Source: Aquabacterium sp. (GTDB taxonomy: Bacteria; Pseudomonadota; Gammaproteobacteria; Burkholderiales; Burkholderiaceae_C). From it: DNA of 64,000 nucleotides. Within the stretch, counting starts at the first letter, position 1. Each line of letters starts with the position of its first letter. Positions 55,709-64,000 of the stretch are shown piece by piece. The translations under genes were made by a program, and so were the position numbers. Under the pieces are notes generated by a model that was given only the letters and a program-made list of their open reading frames with translations, did no database searches and had not been told where the DNA came from. Where the stretch lies: contig JAURXM010000132.1 of NCBI GenBank assembly GCA_030654395.1, forward strand, positions 496,001-560,000. The letters are read 5' to 3'.

Positions 55709-56260
55709 ATGATGCTGATCCCGATTCGCCGAGCCTTGTTTGCGTTGGCACCCCTGGTGATGCTGTCTGCCTGCGGCAGCGTCAACAATGCATCCTTGAG
55801 CAAACCAGAGACGTTGTTTGGCCTGCTTGAGCCATACCACATTGATGTGGTCCAAGGTAACGTGGTCACCCAAGAGGTCATGGCTCAGATCCAGCCTGGG
55901 CTGGGTCGCCTGCAAGTCAAAGAAATCCTCGGTACGCCTTTGCTGACCGATCCATTCCATTTGGACCGGTGGGACTATGCCTTCACCATCCACCGCCAGG
56001 GCGTAGCTGATCAAAAACGCATCGTCACGGTGTTTTTCAAGAACGACTTGGTTGAGCGGTTTGACACCGAAACCTTGCCTAGCGAGCGTGATTTTGTGTC
56101 CGCCATTGACAAGCCTTTACCCGTGGATCGTGTCGCGGCGCCCAATTTGACCGAAGCGCAAATCGCAGCCTTGCCCTTGCCGCCCAAAGCCGACGTGATT
56201 CGCAAGGTACCGCAAGGTGCGGTGCGTACCTATCCACCGCTGGAAGTGGGTCGTCGTTGA
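55709..56260 (+). CDS. bamE: Outer membrane assembly lipoprotein BamE (SmpA/OmlA)
   Basis: A 183-residue lipoprotein with lipobox LSAC (hydrophobic PIRRALFALAPLVM ahead of it) and the SmpA/OmlA domain: VTQEVMAQIQPGLGRLQVKE and LGTPLLTDPFHLDRWDY. BamE stabilises BamA-BamD in the beta-barrel assembly complex. The C-terminal tail is longer than in E. coli BamE, as usual in betaproteobacteria. Two adjacent ATGs (55709, 55712) are possible starts. Confidence 0.93.
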   Translation: MMLIPIRRALFALAPLVMLSACGSVNNASLSKPETLFGLLEPYHIDVVQGNVVTQEVMAQIQPGLGRLQVKEILGTPLLTDPFHLDRWDYAFTIHRQGVADQKRIVTVFFKNDLVERFDTETLPSERDFVSAIDKPLPVDRVAAPNLTEAQIAALPLPPKADVIRKVPQGAVRTYPPLEVGRR

Positions 56261-56306
56261 ACTGCTTCGTGTCCTACACCATAGACCCAACTGAGACGCC
56301 TCTCGC

Positions 56307-57143
56307 ATGAGCATCGATTCTGTCAACACGACATCACACGCCCCTTTGCGCATCGCCATTGCTGGGGCTTCTGGCCGCATGGGTCGCATGCTGATTGAGG
56401 CGCTTAAAAATGCCCCAGACGCGGTGTTGGCAGGCGCACTGGATGTGCCCGGTAGCCCGTCATTGGGCGCAGACGCTTCTGCATTTTTGGGCGTCAACAG
56501 TGGCGTGCTCATCACCTCGGATCTGCGTGCAGGTTTGCAAAATGCCCAGTACCTGATTGACTTCACACGGCCCGAGGGCACGATGGCGCACCTGCGTGTG
56601 TGCCGTGACTTAGGTGTCAAGTTGATTGTTGGCACAACGGGCTTCACTGACGAGCAAAAGGCCGAGATTGACGTGGCTGCCAGAGACATCGGCATCGTCA
56701 TGGCGCCCAATATGGCCGTCGGTGTGAACGTGGTCTTCAAGTTGTTGGCGCAAGCGGCCAAGGCCCTCAAAGAAGGCTACGACATTGAAATCATCGAAAC
56801 CCATCATCGCCATAAAGTTGATGCCCCGAGCGGCACGGCTCTGAAAATGGGTGAAGTGGTGGCCGATGCCGTGGGACGCGACCTCAAAGACTGCGCGGTG
56901 TATGGCCGTGAAGGGGTCACCGGCGAGCGCGACCCCAGCACCATTGGCTTTGCCACCATCCGTGGTGGTGACGTGGTGGGCGATCACACCGTGCTGTTTG
57001 CTGGCATTGGCGAACGCATTGAAATCACGCACAAGTCATCCAGCCGGGCCACCTATGCGCAAGGTAGCCTGCGGGCCGCACGTTTCTTGGCCAATCAGCC
57101 TCATGGCTTGTTTGGCATGGACGATGTGCTGGGGCTGAACTGA
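56307..57143 (+). CDS. dapB: 4-hydroxy-tetrahydrodipicolinate reductase
   Basis: DapB reduces the dihydrodipicolinate precursor in lysine and peptidoglycan synthesis. The 278-residue protein has the nucleotide motif [12 protein letters not shown], and [18 protein letters not shown] with the catalytic His and Lys. It follows bamE by 46 bp. So the same chromosome region encodes lysine biosynthesis and, some 25 kb away, lysine breakdown. Confidence 0.96.
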   Translation: MSIDSVNTTSHAPLRIAIAGASGRMGRMLIEALKNAPDAVLAGALDVPGSPSLGADASAFLGVNSGVLITSDLRAGLQNAQYLIDFTRPEGTMAHLRVCRDLGVKLIVGTTGFTDEQKAEIDVAARDIGIVMAPNMAVGVNVVFKLLAQAAKALKEGYDIEIIETHHRHKVDAPSGTALKMGEVVADAVGRDLKDCAVYGREGVTGERDPSTIGFATIRGGDVVGDHTVLFAGIGERIEITHKSSSRATYAQGSLRAARFLANQPHGLFGMDDVLGLN

Positions 57144-57172
57144 GTTGCACTTCTAACAAGAAAGAGGACCGT

Positions 57173-57829
57173 ATGGGTGGTTTAACGCAATTTTGGGCTC
57201 AGGGCGACGTCATTGGTCGTGCCGTGGCGGTGCTTTTGCTGTTGATGTCGGTCAGCGCATGGGTGGTGATTTTTTGGAAGGGTTGGCTACTGAGTCGTGC
57301 ACGCCGCGACTTGAGCCAAGGCGCACAGGCGTTTTGGCAAGCCACCGATTTGAGCGCTGCCCGTCAGGCTTTGCAAAAAATAGACCGTGAGGCTGTGCTA
57401 CTGCCCTTGGTTGAGTCTGTGAGCCAGCCTGCCGCCAAAGGCACGCTTGAATCTGAGGCCTTGCCTGAGGCGCAGCTGACACGGCGTTTGCGCGATAGTC
57501 TGCACAACGTACTGGCCCGTTTGCAAGCCGGTCAGGTGTTGCTGGCATCGGTTGGTGCGGTGGCGCCATTCGTGGGTTTGTTGGGCACGGTTTGGGGCAT
57601 TTATCACGCCATGATGGGCATCAGCACAGAAGGCTCGGTCAGCTTGGACATGGTCGCAGGCCCTGTAGGTGAGGCTTTGGTCATGACGGCGGCGGGTTTG
57701 GCCGTGGCCATTCCAGCGGTGTTGGCTTACAACATTTTTGGCAAGATCGTCTCGGCGTGTGAGGCCGATCTTGAAGGCTTCGCGCACGACTTGCGTGAAA
57801 CCCTGATGGCCCGTCAGGGCCGCGACTGA
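57173..57829 (+). CDS. exbB: ExbB/TolQ-type proton channel subunit
   Basis: A 218-residue inner-membrane protein with three hydrophobic segments: about residues 13-35, 120-145 and 160-185. GLLGTVWGIYHAMMGIS and the AAGLAVAIPAVLAYN stretch are the MotA/TolQ/ExbB hallmarks. With ExbD it supplies proton-motive energy to a TonB- or Tol-type system. Neither tonB nor tolA lies next to it, so ExbB and TolQ remain hard to separate. exbD follows after 17 bp. Confidence 0.88.
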   Translation: MGGLTQFWAQGDVIGRAVAVLLLLMSVSAWVVIFWKGWLLSRARRDLSQGAQAFWQATDLSAARQALQKIDREAVLLPLVESVSQPAAKGTLESEALPEAQLTRRLRDSLHNVLARLQAGQVLLASVGAVAPFVGLLGTVWGIYHAMMGISTEGSVSLDMVAGPVGEALVMTAAGLAVAIPAVLAYNIFGKIVSACEADLEGFAHDLRETLMARQGRD

Positions 57830-57846
57830 GAGAAGGCGAGCACGAC

Positions 57847-58287
57847 ATGGCATTTGGTCGATTGGAGCGCCCCCAAGGCAGTCAGCCCATGAACGAAATC
57901 AACATGACACCGCTGATCGATGTCATGTTGGTGCTGCTGGTGATCTTCATGCTGACCGCACCGTTGATGACCTCTCGACTTAAGCTCGATCTGCCCAAGG
58001 CGGATGCGCCACCGGCGCCCAGTAGCCAGCCTTCGGTGTTGGCTATCGCCTTGACGGCTGATGGGCGTGTGCACCTCAATGACCAAGACACCACGCTTGC
58101 TGCTTTGGCTGAGCAAGCCACAGTGACCGCGCAACAAAAGCCGGAAACCGAGGTGCAATTGCGCGCAGACCGTGTGGTGCCCTATGGCAGCGTCGCCGAG
58201 TTGATTGGTCTGTTGCAAAAAGCGGGGCTCAACCGCATTGCCTTCGTGACTGAAGTGGCACCGGTAAGTGCCGAGCCAAGTAAATAA
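57847..58287 (+). CDS. exbD: ExbD/TolR-type proton channel subunit
   Basis: A 146-residue protein with one N-terminal membrane helix. The conserved aspartate is in NEINMTPLIDVMLVLLVIFM (Asp near residue 25), which forms the proton path with ExbB. The periplasmic domain follows, ending with NRIAFVTEVAP. In relatives leuS-type genes often follow; here an AMP nucleosidase gene does after 107 bp. Confidence 0.88.
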   Translation: MAFGRLERPQGSQPMNEINMTPLIDVMLVLLVIFMLTAPLMTSRLKLDLPKADAPPAPSSQPSVLAIALTADGRVHLNDQDTTLAALAEQATVTAQQKPETEVQLRADRVVPYGSVAELIGLLQKAGLNRIAFVTEVAPVSAEPSK

Positions 58288-58394
58288 GACCGGCAGGACT
58301 GAGGACAAGGCCCGACAGATGGTGCATTTTCGCATTCAGGCCGGCTGGACCAGGGGCACAATAGGTTCACATTGACTGTTGTTCAGGATGCTAA

Positions 58395-59894
58395 ATGGCC
58401 GCCCCGAAGTTCCCTACGCAGCGCTTCGACAACGCACAGGCGGCACTCGATCATGTGACGCGCTTGTATGACTCACAGATCGCCTATTTGCGCGATGCCT
58501 TGCAGCGGTTTGTAGGTGGCGAGAACCTCAAGCACCACGTTCGCGCCAAGTACCCCTTTGTGCGCATTCACACCGACACCGTGGCACGCGCTGATTCGCG
58601 GCTGTCTTATGGTTTTGTGGCCGGCCCTGGTACTTATGAGACCACGCTGACGCGGCCGGATTTGTTCGCCGACTACTACCGCGAGCAATTCGAGTTGCTG
58701 TTGACCAACCACGGCGTGGCCATCGAAGTCGGCTTGGGCAGTGACCCGATCCCCGTGCACTTCAGCTTGGCTGATAACCAGCACCTAGAAGGCGCCATGC
58801 CTGCTGAGCGCCGCTTGTTGCTGCGTGACCGCTTTGACCTGCCTGACTTGGCGTCGATGGACGATGGCATCGCCAATGGGACGTATGAGACGCGAGGCGG
58901 TGAACCACGCCCCTTGTCGCTCTTTACGGCGCCACGGGTGGACTACTCGCTGCAACGCTTGCGCCATTACACGGGGACATCGCCTGAGCAGTTTCAGAAC
59001 TTTGTGCTGTTCACCAATTACCAGTTCTATATCGATGAGTTCGTGCGCATGGGGCACGAACTGATGAGCCGTGCGCCAGACCCTCAAAATCCGCGTGATG
59101 ACGATGATTGCATCATGTTTGTTGAGCCAGGTAATGTGATCACGCGCCGGGTTGGTTTGCCACCTGAGGCTGCAGATGCCCAAGGTGCGGCGCCACCACG
59201 CTTGCCGCAGATGCCTGCGTATCACCTCGCACGAAGAGACCGAAGCGGCGTCACGATGATCAACATCGGCGTAGGCCCAGCCAATGCCAAAACCATCACC
59301 GACCACGTCGCGGTATTGAGGCCGCATGCTTGGATCATGTTGGGGCACTGCGCTGGCTTGCGCAATACGCAGCAACTGGGCGACTACGTGCTGGCCCACG
59401 GTTACGTCCGGGAAGACCATGTCCTCGATGAAGACCTGCCCCTGTGGGTGCCGATCCCGCCTTTGGCTGAAATCCAGCTGGCGATCGAGGGCGCTGTGGC
59501 CGATGTCACCAAGCTGCATGGCTATGAGCTCAAGCGCATCATGCGCACGGGCACTGTGGCATCCACTGACAACCGCAATTGGGAGTTGCTGCCGCAGCGT
59601 GAACCGGAGAGGCGCTTTAGCCAAAGCCGTGCTGTGGCGCTGGACATGGAAAGCGCGACCATTGCAGCCAATGGTTTTCGCTTTCGGGTGCCTTACGGTA
59701 CGCTGCTGTGCGTGAGTGACAAGCCCTTGCACGGTGAGCTTAAGTTGCCGGGCATGGCCAACCAGTTCTACCGTGAGCGTGTTGATCAGCACCTGCGCAT
59801 CGGGCTGCGTGCCGTGGAGCGACTGCGCGCCAACATGGCCGGACAGCTGCACAGCCGCAAGTTACGCAGCTTTGCCGAGGTGGCCTTCCAGTGA
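58395..59894 (+). CDS. amn: AMP nucleosidase
   Basis: Amn hydrolyses AMP to adenine and ribose 5-phosphate. The 499-residue protein has the N-terminal regulatory domain and a C-terminal nucleoside-phosphorylase-type domain with NIGVGPANAKTITDHV, WIMLGHCAGLRNTQQLGDYV and VALDMESATIAANGF, which holds the catalytic glutamate and binding site. Length agrees with E. coli Amn (about 484). It is read independently of exbBD after a 107 bp gap. Confidence 0.95.
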   Translation: MAAPKFPTQRFDNAQAALDHVTRLYDSQIAYLRDALQRFVGGENLKHHVRAKYPFVRIHTDTVARADSRLSYGFVAGPGTYETTLTRPDLFADYYREQFELLLTNHGVAIEVGLGSDPIPVHFSLADNQHLEGAMPAERRLLLRDRFDLPDLASMDDGIANGTYETRGGEPRPLSLFTAPRVDYSLQRLRHYTGTSPEQFQNFVLFTNYQFYIDEFVRMGHELMSRAPDPQNPRDDDDCIMFVEPGNVITRRVGLPPEAADAQGAAPPRLPQMPAYHLARRDRSGVTMINIGVGPANAKTITDHVAVLRPHAWIMLGHCAGLRNTQQLGDYVLAHGYVREDHVLDEDLPLWVPIPPLAEIQLAIEGAVADVTKLHGYELKRIMRTGTVASTDNRNWELLPQREPERRFSQSRAVALDMESATIAANGFRFRVPYGTLLCVSDKPLHGELKLPGMANQFYRERVDQHLRIGLRAVERLRANMAGQLHSRKLRSFAEVAFQ

Positions 59895-59919
59895 AGACCG
59901 CCTCAGTCGATTAAGCCAA

Positions 59920-60255
59920 TTAAGCGGCCAGAGCGACGACTTCTTTGACTTGAACGGTAGCCACTTCGTTGCGGATTTGCTCGCCTGCTAACTCTTCTGC
60001 GACCTTCAGGTCGTAGGCTGTTTGCAGGTCCATCCAGTATTGAGGGTCAGTGGCAAAGAAGCGGGCCAAACGCAATGCCGAGTCTGGGCTGATGCCTCGG
60101 CGTTCACGCACGATGTCATTGACACGCGGGGCCGGGACATGCAACTTGATCGCCAAGCCACTGGCTGACAGACCGTTGGGTTGCATGAACTTTGCGCGAA
60201 GAATAGCGCCTGGATGCACGACTTGTGTGTTGTTCATATGACTAAGGGTTTGCAT
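59920..60255 (-). CDS. Orphan HigA-type antitoxin/helix-turn-helix protein
   Basis: A 111-residue XRE-family protein of the HigA group: VVHPGAILRAKFMQPNGLSA, helix-turn-helix LAIKLHVPAPRVNDIVRERR, and RLARFFATDPQYWMDLQ. In TA pairs higB lies just upstream in the same direction, but the 142 bp upstream contain no toxin frame; stops occur in all frames and a TATAAT box is present. So it may be a solitary regulator. ATG 60237 is an alternative start giving MNNTQVVHPG. Confidence 0.85.
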   Translation of the reverse strand: MQTLSHMNNTQVVHPGAILRAKFMQPNGLSASGLAIKLHVPAPRVNDIVRERRGISPDSALRLARFFATDPQYWMDLQTAYDLKVAEELAGEQIRNEVATVQVKEVVALAA

Positions 60256-60311
60256 GATTACTGCCCGATGGTATGAGATTTTTCACGCCGACATGGCTAA
60301 AGCGTGAGTCA

Positions 60312-60317
60312 ATTATA
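60312..60317 (-). promoter_or_regulatory. Candidate -10 element of the HigA-like gene
   Basis: TATAAT on the minus strand, 57 bp before the start codon, preceded by TGCG (near-extended -10). The -35 region at 16-18 bp is weak. The position between the HigA-like gene and purT supports an independent promoter. Confidence 0.4.
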
Positions 60318-60397
60318 CGCACGTCATTTAACCATTTTGGGGGATATTTGCGTCTATTTGAGATATTTTTGTCATATGAGAAAGACGAGTTCGGCCT

Positions 60398-61630
60398 TCA
60401 ATCTTGTACTTTGGCCGCTCGCACATGCACCTTGCCTGCTGCTGCACGTGCCTTGCTGCGTGCAGCGTCCACGGTAGCGTCAAAGGCCAAGGCCACACCC
60501 ATGCGGCGCTTGATAAAGCTCTCAGGCTTGCCAAACAGCCGCAAGTCGGTGCCGGGCACAGACAGCGCATCGGCCACACCTTCGAAGACCACGTCCTGTG
60601 TGTCCACGCCCCCATAGATCACAGCCGAGGCGCCGGGGTACCGCAGGGTCGTATCCACAGGCAGGCCCAAGATGGCGCGTGCATGTAGTTCGAACTCACT
60701 TTGTACTTGTGTGGACAGTGTGACCAAGCCGGTGTCATGCGGCCGCGGGCTGACTTCGCTGAACCACACGTCCTCCCCCTTGACGAACAGCTCCACACCA
60801 AACAGGCCTTGTCCGCCCAAGTTGTCCGTCACTGCTTTGGCGATCTCGCGTGCTTTGTGCAGAGCTTGTGGGTGCATGGGGTGAGGCTGCCAGCTCTCGA
60901 CATAGTCACCCTGAACTTGCAGGTGGCCAATGGGCTCGCAAAAGTGGGTGTCGATTTGGGTGGATCGGTCGTGGTTGCCTGCTGCCCGCACAGTCAGCAA
61001 GGTGATCTCGTAGTCGAAGTCGATGAAGCCCTCAACGATGACCCGGCCGTGGCTGACGCGCCCACCTGCCATGGCCACATCCCAGGCTTTGGCGACGTCG
61101 GTGGGGCCGTCAATTTTGCTTTGCCCTTTGCCTGATGAGCTCATGACGGGTTTAACGATGCAGGGGTAGCCGATGCCTGCGTCAATGGCAGCTTGAAGCT
61201 CGCCAAGTGAGTCGCAAAATTCATAGGGGCTGGTGGGCAGCTGCAGTGTTTCTGCCGCAAGGCGGCGGATGCCTTCTCTGTCCATCGTCAGTCTGGTGGC
61301 GCGGGCGGTGGGGATCACGCGCACCACACCTTGTGCTTCGAGCTCTTCCAGTATGGGTGTGGCGATGGCCTCTATCTCGGGGACAACCAGGTGGGGCCGC
61401 TCGGACAGGATCAGGTCGCGCAGCTGCGTGGGGTCGCTCATGGTGATGGTGCGTGCGTGGTGCGCCACTTGCTGCCCCGGGGCGTGGTCATAGCGGTCCA
61501 CGGCCATGGTTTCTACACCGAGCCTTTGCAGCGCGATGATGACCTCTTTACCCAGCTCGCCTGCACCAAGCAGCATGACTCGGGCGGCAGAGGGGGACAG
61601 GGGGGTGCCAATGGGTAAGGTTTGAATCAT
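60398..61630 (-). CDS. purT: Formate-dependent phosphoribosylglycinamide formyltransferase
   Basis: PurT formylates GAR with formate and ATP, an alternative to PurN. The 410-residue ATP-grasp protein shows [38 protein letters not shown] and [23 protein letters not shown] only in consecutive domains as expected. The C-terminus ends in [11 protein letters not shown]. It reads away from mtnN; the 80 bp between them is unusually G-rich. Confidence 0.95.
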   Translation of the reverse strand: MIQTLPIGTPLSPSAARVMLLGAGELGKEVIIALQRLGVETMAVDRYDHAPGQQVAHHARTITMSDPTQLRDLILSERPHLVVPEIEAIATPILEELEAQGVVRVIPTARATRLTMDREGIRRLAAETLQLPTSPYEFCDSLGELQAAIDAGIGYPCIVKPVMSSSGKGQSKIDGPTDVAKAWDVAMAGGRVSHGRVIVEGFIDFDYEITLLTVRAAGNHDRSTQIDTHFCEPIGHLQVQGDYVESWQPHPMHPQALHKAREIAKAVTDNLGGQGLFGVELFVKGEDVWFSEVSPRPHDTGLVTLSTQVQSEFELHARAILGLPVDTTLRYPGASAVIYGGVDTQDVVFEGVADALSVPGTDLRLFGKPESFIKRRMGVALAFDATVDAARSKARAAAGKVHVRAAKVQD

Positions 61631-61650
61631 GTCGGGGCCTGTACTGAAAT

Positions 61651-61679
61651 GGGGTGGTGGGTGGGGTAGGGGAGTGGGG
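61651..61679 (+). other. G-rich tract with G-quadruplex potential
   Basis: Five runs of three or four Gs, separated by one to four bases (including a GG), lie on the plus strand in the 80 bp divergent gap between purT and mtnN. The pattern fits an intrastrand quadruplex with loops of 1-4 bases. It would be in the 5' leader of mtnN if transcription begins upstream of it. Confidence 0.6.
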
Positions 61680-61710
61680 TTGTCCGCGTGCTGATGGTCG
61701 ATGATGGGCG

Positions 61711-62502
61711 ATGATGTTGCACATGATCCCTTATCTATCCGGCCGAATTGGCATCATGGCCGCCATGCCAGAAGAATTACAAACCTTGCTGGACGCCATG
61801 TTGGACGAAACCGTCGTGGTTAAAGCTGGACGCCAGTTTTGGGTCGGCCATTTGTGTGGCCGCGAGGTGGTCGTGGTTTTATCGCGTATAGGCAAAGTGG
61901 CCGCAGCGATCACCACCACGGTGTTGCTGACCGATTTTGGTGTTGACCAAGTGGTGTTCACGGGCGTCGCAGGCGGTTTGGGTGACGGGGTGCGGGTGGG
62001 CGACGTGGTGGTTGCTGACGCACTGATTCAGCACGATATGGACGCGTCACCTTTGTTCCCCCGGTTTGAGTTGCCAGGATTGGGCACCAGTACGCTGCAG
62101 CCGCCCGCTGACCTGACACACCTTGTCCATGAGGCGGTGCAACAGGTCTTGAGTTTAGACTCGCTGGCTGAGGGGGGAGCCTTGTCTGGTGTGCATCTGG
62201 ATGTTTTGGGTTTGCCCCAACCCAAGGTGCATCGCGGTTTGATCATCAGTGGTGATCAATTCATCAACGCAGCGACGGCGTCCGCGGCTTTGCGGCAGGT
62301 GTTGCCGCAAGCATTGGCTGTTGAAATGGAAGGGGCCGCAGTGGCGCAGGTTTGTCATGATTTTGGCGTGCCCTTCGCCGTGATCCGTACCATATCTGAC
62401 AGGGCAGATGACGATGCCCATGTTGATTTCCCTCGCTTCGTTAGCGCAGTGGCTCGCCACTATTCGCTGGCGATGGTGTTCGCATTGCTGCGTTTGCAGT
62501 GA
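61711..62502 (+). CDS. mtnN: 5'-methylthioadenosine/S-adenosylhomocysteine nucleosidase
   Basis: MTAN cleaves MTA and SAH to adenine. The 263-residue protein has [14 protein letters not shown] (first catalytic glutamate), [39 protein letters not shown] and [11 protein letters not shown] with the catalytic aspartate. It is slightly longer than E. coli MtnN because of a central insert near residues 130-165. The start at 61711 is one of two nearby ATGs (61723). Confidence 0.92.
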   Translation: MMLHMIPYLSGRIGIMAAMPEELQTLLDAMLDETVVVKAGRQFWVGHLCGREVVVVLSRIGKVAAAITTTVLLTDFGVDQVVFTGVAGGLGDGVRVGDVVVADALIQHDMDASPLFPRFELPGLGTSTLQPPADLTHLVHEAVQQVLSLDSLAEGGALSGVHLDVLGLPQPKVHRGLIISGDQFINAATASAALRQVLPQALAVEMEGAAVAQVCHDFGVPFAVIRTISDRADDDAHVDFPRFVSAVARHYSLAMVFALLRLQ

Positions 62503-62525
62503 ATCTTTTCAAAAGGCTTTGCATC

Positions 62526-62855
62526 ATGAAAACCTCAGCTGACCAAACCAGCGTGCCGCGTTATCAAACGTTCTGGGCGTTTTATCCCTTTTACCTGTCG
62601 CAGCACCAGAACCAAACGTGTCGCCGCTTGCATGTCATTGGCTCAACGCTGGTGTTGGCCTTGTTGGCGTTTGTGCTGACAACACAGAGCTGGCGGTATT
62701 TGTTTTTACTGCCGGTTTTGGGCTACGGGTTTGCTTGGGTTGGGCACTTCTTTTTTGAGCACAACAAGCCTGCCACGTTCATCTACCCGGTCTATAGCCT
62801 GATGGGCGACTGGGTGATGTACTGGCAGACGTTGACAGGCAAGTTGCGTTTTTGA
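62526..62855 (+). CDS. DUF962/Mpo1-like membrane protein
   Basis: A 109-residue protein with two predicted membrane helices. FWAFYPFYLSQHQNQTCRRL and GYGFAWVGHFFFEHNKPATF match the DUF962 family, whose yeast member Mpo1 is an iron-dependent dioxygenase in fatty-acid alpha-oxidation; the conserved histidines needed for iron binding are present here. The role in bacteria is untested. AAAGG precedes the ATG at 62526. Confidence 0.82.
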   Translation: MKTSADQTSVPRYQTFWAFYPFYLSQHQNQTCRRLHVIGSTLVLALLAFVLTTQSWRYLFLLPVLGYGFAWVGHFFFEHNKPATFIYPVYSLMGDWVMYWQTLTGKLRF

Positions 62856-62856
62856 C

Positions 62857-63375
62857 TCAGAACGGGATGTCGTCATCCATGTCGTCAAAACCTGTAGCCG
62901 ATTTGGCTGCAGCTGGTGGTGCCGATGGGCGTTGTGCCGCAGCGGGGCGTGCTGCAGGGCGGCTTGGCGCAGCAGACGGGGCTTCTTGGCTGTAGTCTTC
63001 TGGGGCGCCTTGGTTGCCGCCGCCACCGCCACCGCCGCCATCACGGCCACCCAGCAATTGCAACTGATCGGCCACGACTTCGGTGGTGTAGTTGTCTTTG
63101 CCGTCCTTGTCTTGCCATTTGCGTGTTTTCAGGCGACCTTCGACGTACAGTGGGCGGCCCTTTTTCAGGTATTCGCCAGCGATTTCGGCCAGGCGGTCAT
63201 AAAACACGACGCGGTGCCACTCTGTTTCCTCGACCTTTTCGCCGCTGCTTTTGTCTTTCCAGTTGCGCGTGGTGGCCACGGAGACATTGCAGACCGCTGC
63301 GCCGTTGGGCGTGTACCGCACTTCAGGGTCGCGGCCCAGGTTGCCGATAAGGATGACTTTGTTGATGGAGGCCAT
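62857..63375 (-). CDS. ssb: Single-stranded DNA-binding protein
   Basis: A 172-residue SSB with the OB-fold ([20 protein letters not shown] ... [22 protein letters not shown]), a glycine-rich then alanine/proline-rich linker, and the acidic C-terminal tip DDDIPF that recruits replication and repair proteins. The start at 63375 is the standard one. It converges on the DUF962 gene with one base between. uvrA is not the divergent neighbour here. Confidence 0.96.
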   Translation of the reverse strand: MASINKVILIGNLGRDPEVRYTPNGAAVCNVSVATTRNWKDKSSGEKVEETEWHRVVFYDRLAEIAGEYLKKGRPLYVEGRLKTRKWQDKDGKDNYTTEVVADQLQLLGGRDGGGGGGGGNQGAPEDYSQEAPSAAPSRPAARPAAAQRPSAPPAAAKSATGFDDMDDDIPF

Positions 63376-63502
63376 GGCCTGATTCCTGATTGCTGATGGT
63401 TGGTTAAAAGGGGTGCCGTTAGTTAGCACCGCAATTATCACCTCAGGATCTCAGCTTGTGTGTGCACCCTGTTGAGGGCGCACTTTTGGGGGATTTAGGA
63501 CA

Positions 63503-64000
63503 TCAACCCAACTTGAACTTGGACGACTGCTCTGCCAGCTTCAGACTTTGTAGGCGCAGCTCTTTGGCTGCGAGGGCTACTTGTGTCACCAAGGCGCTGG
63601 TTTTCTCGCTGTTGTCGTTGACCTCGTGCAGGGTGGCTGTCATGCGTTCAGTGTTGCCTCGGCCATCGGTCGTCAGCTGCGACAAGCGCGACAAGATGCG
63701 GCCAAGTTCGTTGACATTGGCCTCGGTCGACAGCACCGCGTCCGTCGTGCTTTTGGCGATCTCTTGCCCATGAGAGATTTCATTGCTGGCGTCACCCACC
63801 ACTTTGTTGATCTGGGCGGCGGCCTCGGCGACACGTTGGGCCAGGCTACGCACCTCACTGGCGACAACAGCAAAGCCTTTGCCAGCGCTGCCAGCCTTGG
63901 CGGCTTCCACAGATGCGTTCAGCGCGAGTAGATTGGTCTGGAAGGCGATGCCGTCGATCAAGCTCACGATTTTGCCGATTTCGCGGCTGCGGTCTTGCAC
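63503..64000 (-). CDS. Methyl-accepting chemotaxis protein, C-terminal part only
   Basis: The visible 165 residues are the end of a chemoreceptor signalling domain: [20 protein letters not shown] with [17 protein letters not shown], the hairpin tip that contacts CheA and CheW. The receptor's sensory and membrane parts lie beyond base 64000. The methylation-helix segment is alanine/serine-rich, and no CheR-binding pentapeptide ends the chain. Confidence 0.9.
   Translation of the reverse strand: MQDRSREIGKIVSLIDGIAFQTNLLALNASVEAAKAGSAGKGFAVVASEVRSLAQRVAEAAAQINKVVGDASNEISHGQEIAKSTTDAVLSTEANVNELGRILSRLSQLTTDGRGNTERMTATLHEVNDNSEKTSALVTQVALAAKELRLQSLKLAEQSSKFKLG

Noticed and set aside
60256..60397. 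Search for higB upstream of the HigA-like gene
   Set aside because: Minus-strand frames here are broken by stops and contain no toxin-like sequence.
63462..63487. Stem-loop with four Ts between ssb and the chemoreceptor gene
   Set aside because: The stem has a mismatch and the T-run is on the plus strand, where no gene needs terminating, so I do not call it a terminator.
1..64000. tRNA, rRNA, CRISPR, transposase, integrase, attachment sites
   Set aside because: I looked through the intergenic regions and gene products; none of these is visible.

Overview
This 64 kb window comes from the chromosome of a betaproteobacterium, most likely a member of the Burkholderiales close to the Comamonadaceae. 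The basis is gene content and order: glnE divergent from a yhdP-type gene, dusB-fis-purH, argB followed by a pyrimidine 5'-nucleotidase gene and slmA, fur divergent from bamE/omlA, hpf-ptsN-hprK, a mannose-type EIIA overlapping HPr, and many short conserved proteins typical of that family. I see no rRNA, tRNA, CRISPR array, prophage, integrase or insertion sequence. Coding density is very high. Neighbouring genes often overlap by a few bases, both in tandem (ATGA junctions) and convergently.

Layout. 1-7 kb: 3'-truncated glnE facing a large YhdP/AsmA-like envelope protein. 7-12 kb: DUF4197 protein, a TlpA-like lipoprotein, a degenerate histidine-kinase-like protein, a lipoprotein, EIIA-Man plus HPr without an adjacent enzyme I, an outer-membrane MetA-pathway-type protein and a chalcone-isomerase-like protein. 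12-25 kb: M48 protease plus LemA, queC, a ferredoxin-NADP reductase/crotonase/SMP-30-like run, proA, ubiH-type monooxygenase, octaprenyl diphosphate synthase, a DUF4139 protein and ruvC. 25-34 kb: a lysine-degradation island (below). 34-45 kb: purH-fis-dusB, a PEP-CTERM protein, a possible small RNA, a CusF-like protein, argB and its companions. 45-53 kb: SWIB protein, old-yellow-enzyme homologue, BepA-like protease, moaC, a PglL/Wzy-like ligase and an MFS carrier. 53-64 kb: hpf-ptsN-hprK, fur/bamE, dapB, exbBD, amn, an orphan HigA-like antitoxin, purT, mtnN, ssb and the C-terminal end of a chemotaxis receptor.

The most distinctive system is the cluster at about 25.0-34.3 kb. An Lrp/AsnC regulator is divergent from seven tightly packed genes, six of which encode every dedicated step of 3,5-diaminohexanoate-type lysine fermentation: lysine 2,3-aminomutase, both lysine 5,6-aminomutase subunits, 3,5-diaminohexanoate dehydrogenase, the 3-keto-5-aminohexanoate cleavage enzyme and 3-aminobutyryl-CoA ammonia-lyase. 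A P-loop protein sits inside the operon and a retinol-saturase/phytoene-desaturase-like flavoprotein follows it. Catalytic residues are preserved, so the route should convert lysine plus acetyl-CoA to acetoacetate and crotonyl-CoA. This pathway is best known from anaerobic Clostridia and Fusobacteria. An inverted repeat in the divergent promoter looks like the Lrp operator.

A second theme is a regulatory phosphotransferase network: EIIA-Man, HPr, EIIA-Ntr and HPr kinase/phosphorylase are all here, while enzyme I and rpoN are missing from the places where relatives usually carry them. Gene starts were chosen from visible ribosome-binding sites, signal peptides and family lengths. All functional calls are from reading the sequence, with no database search.
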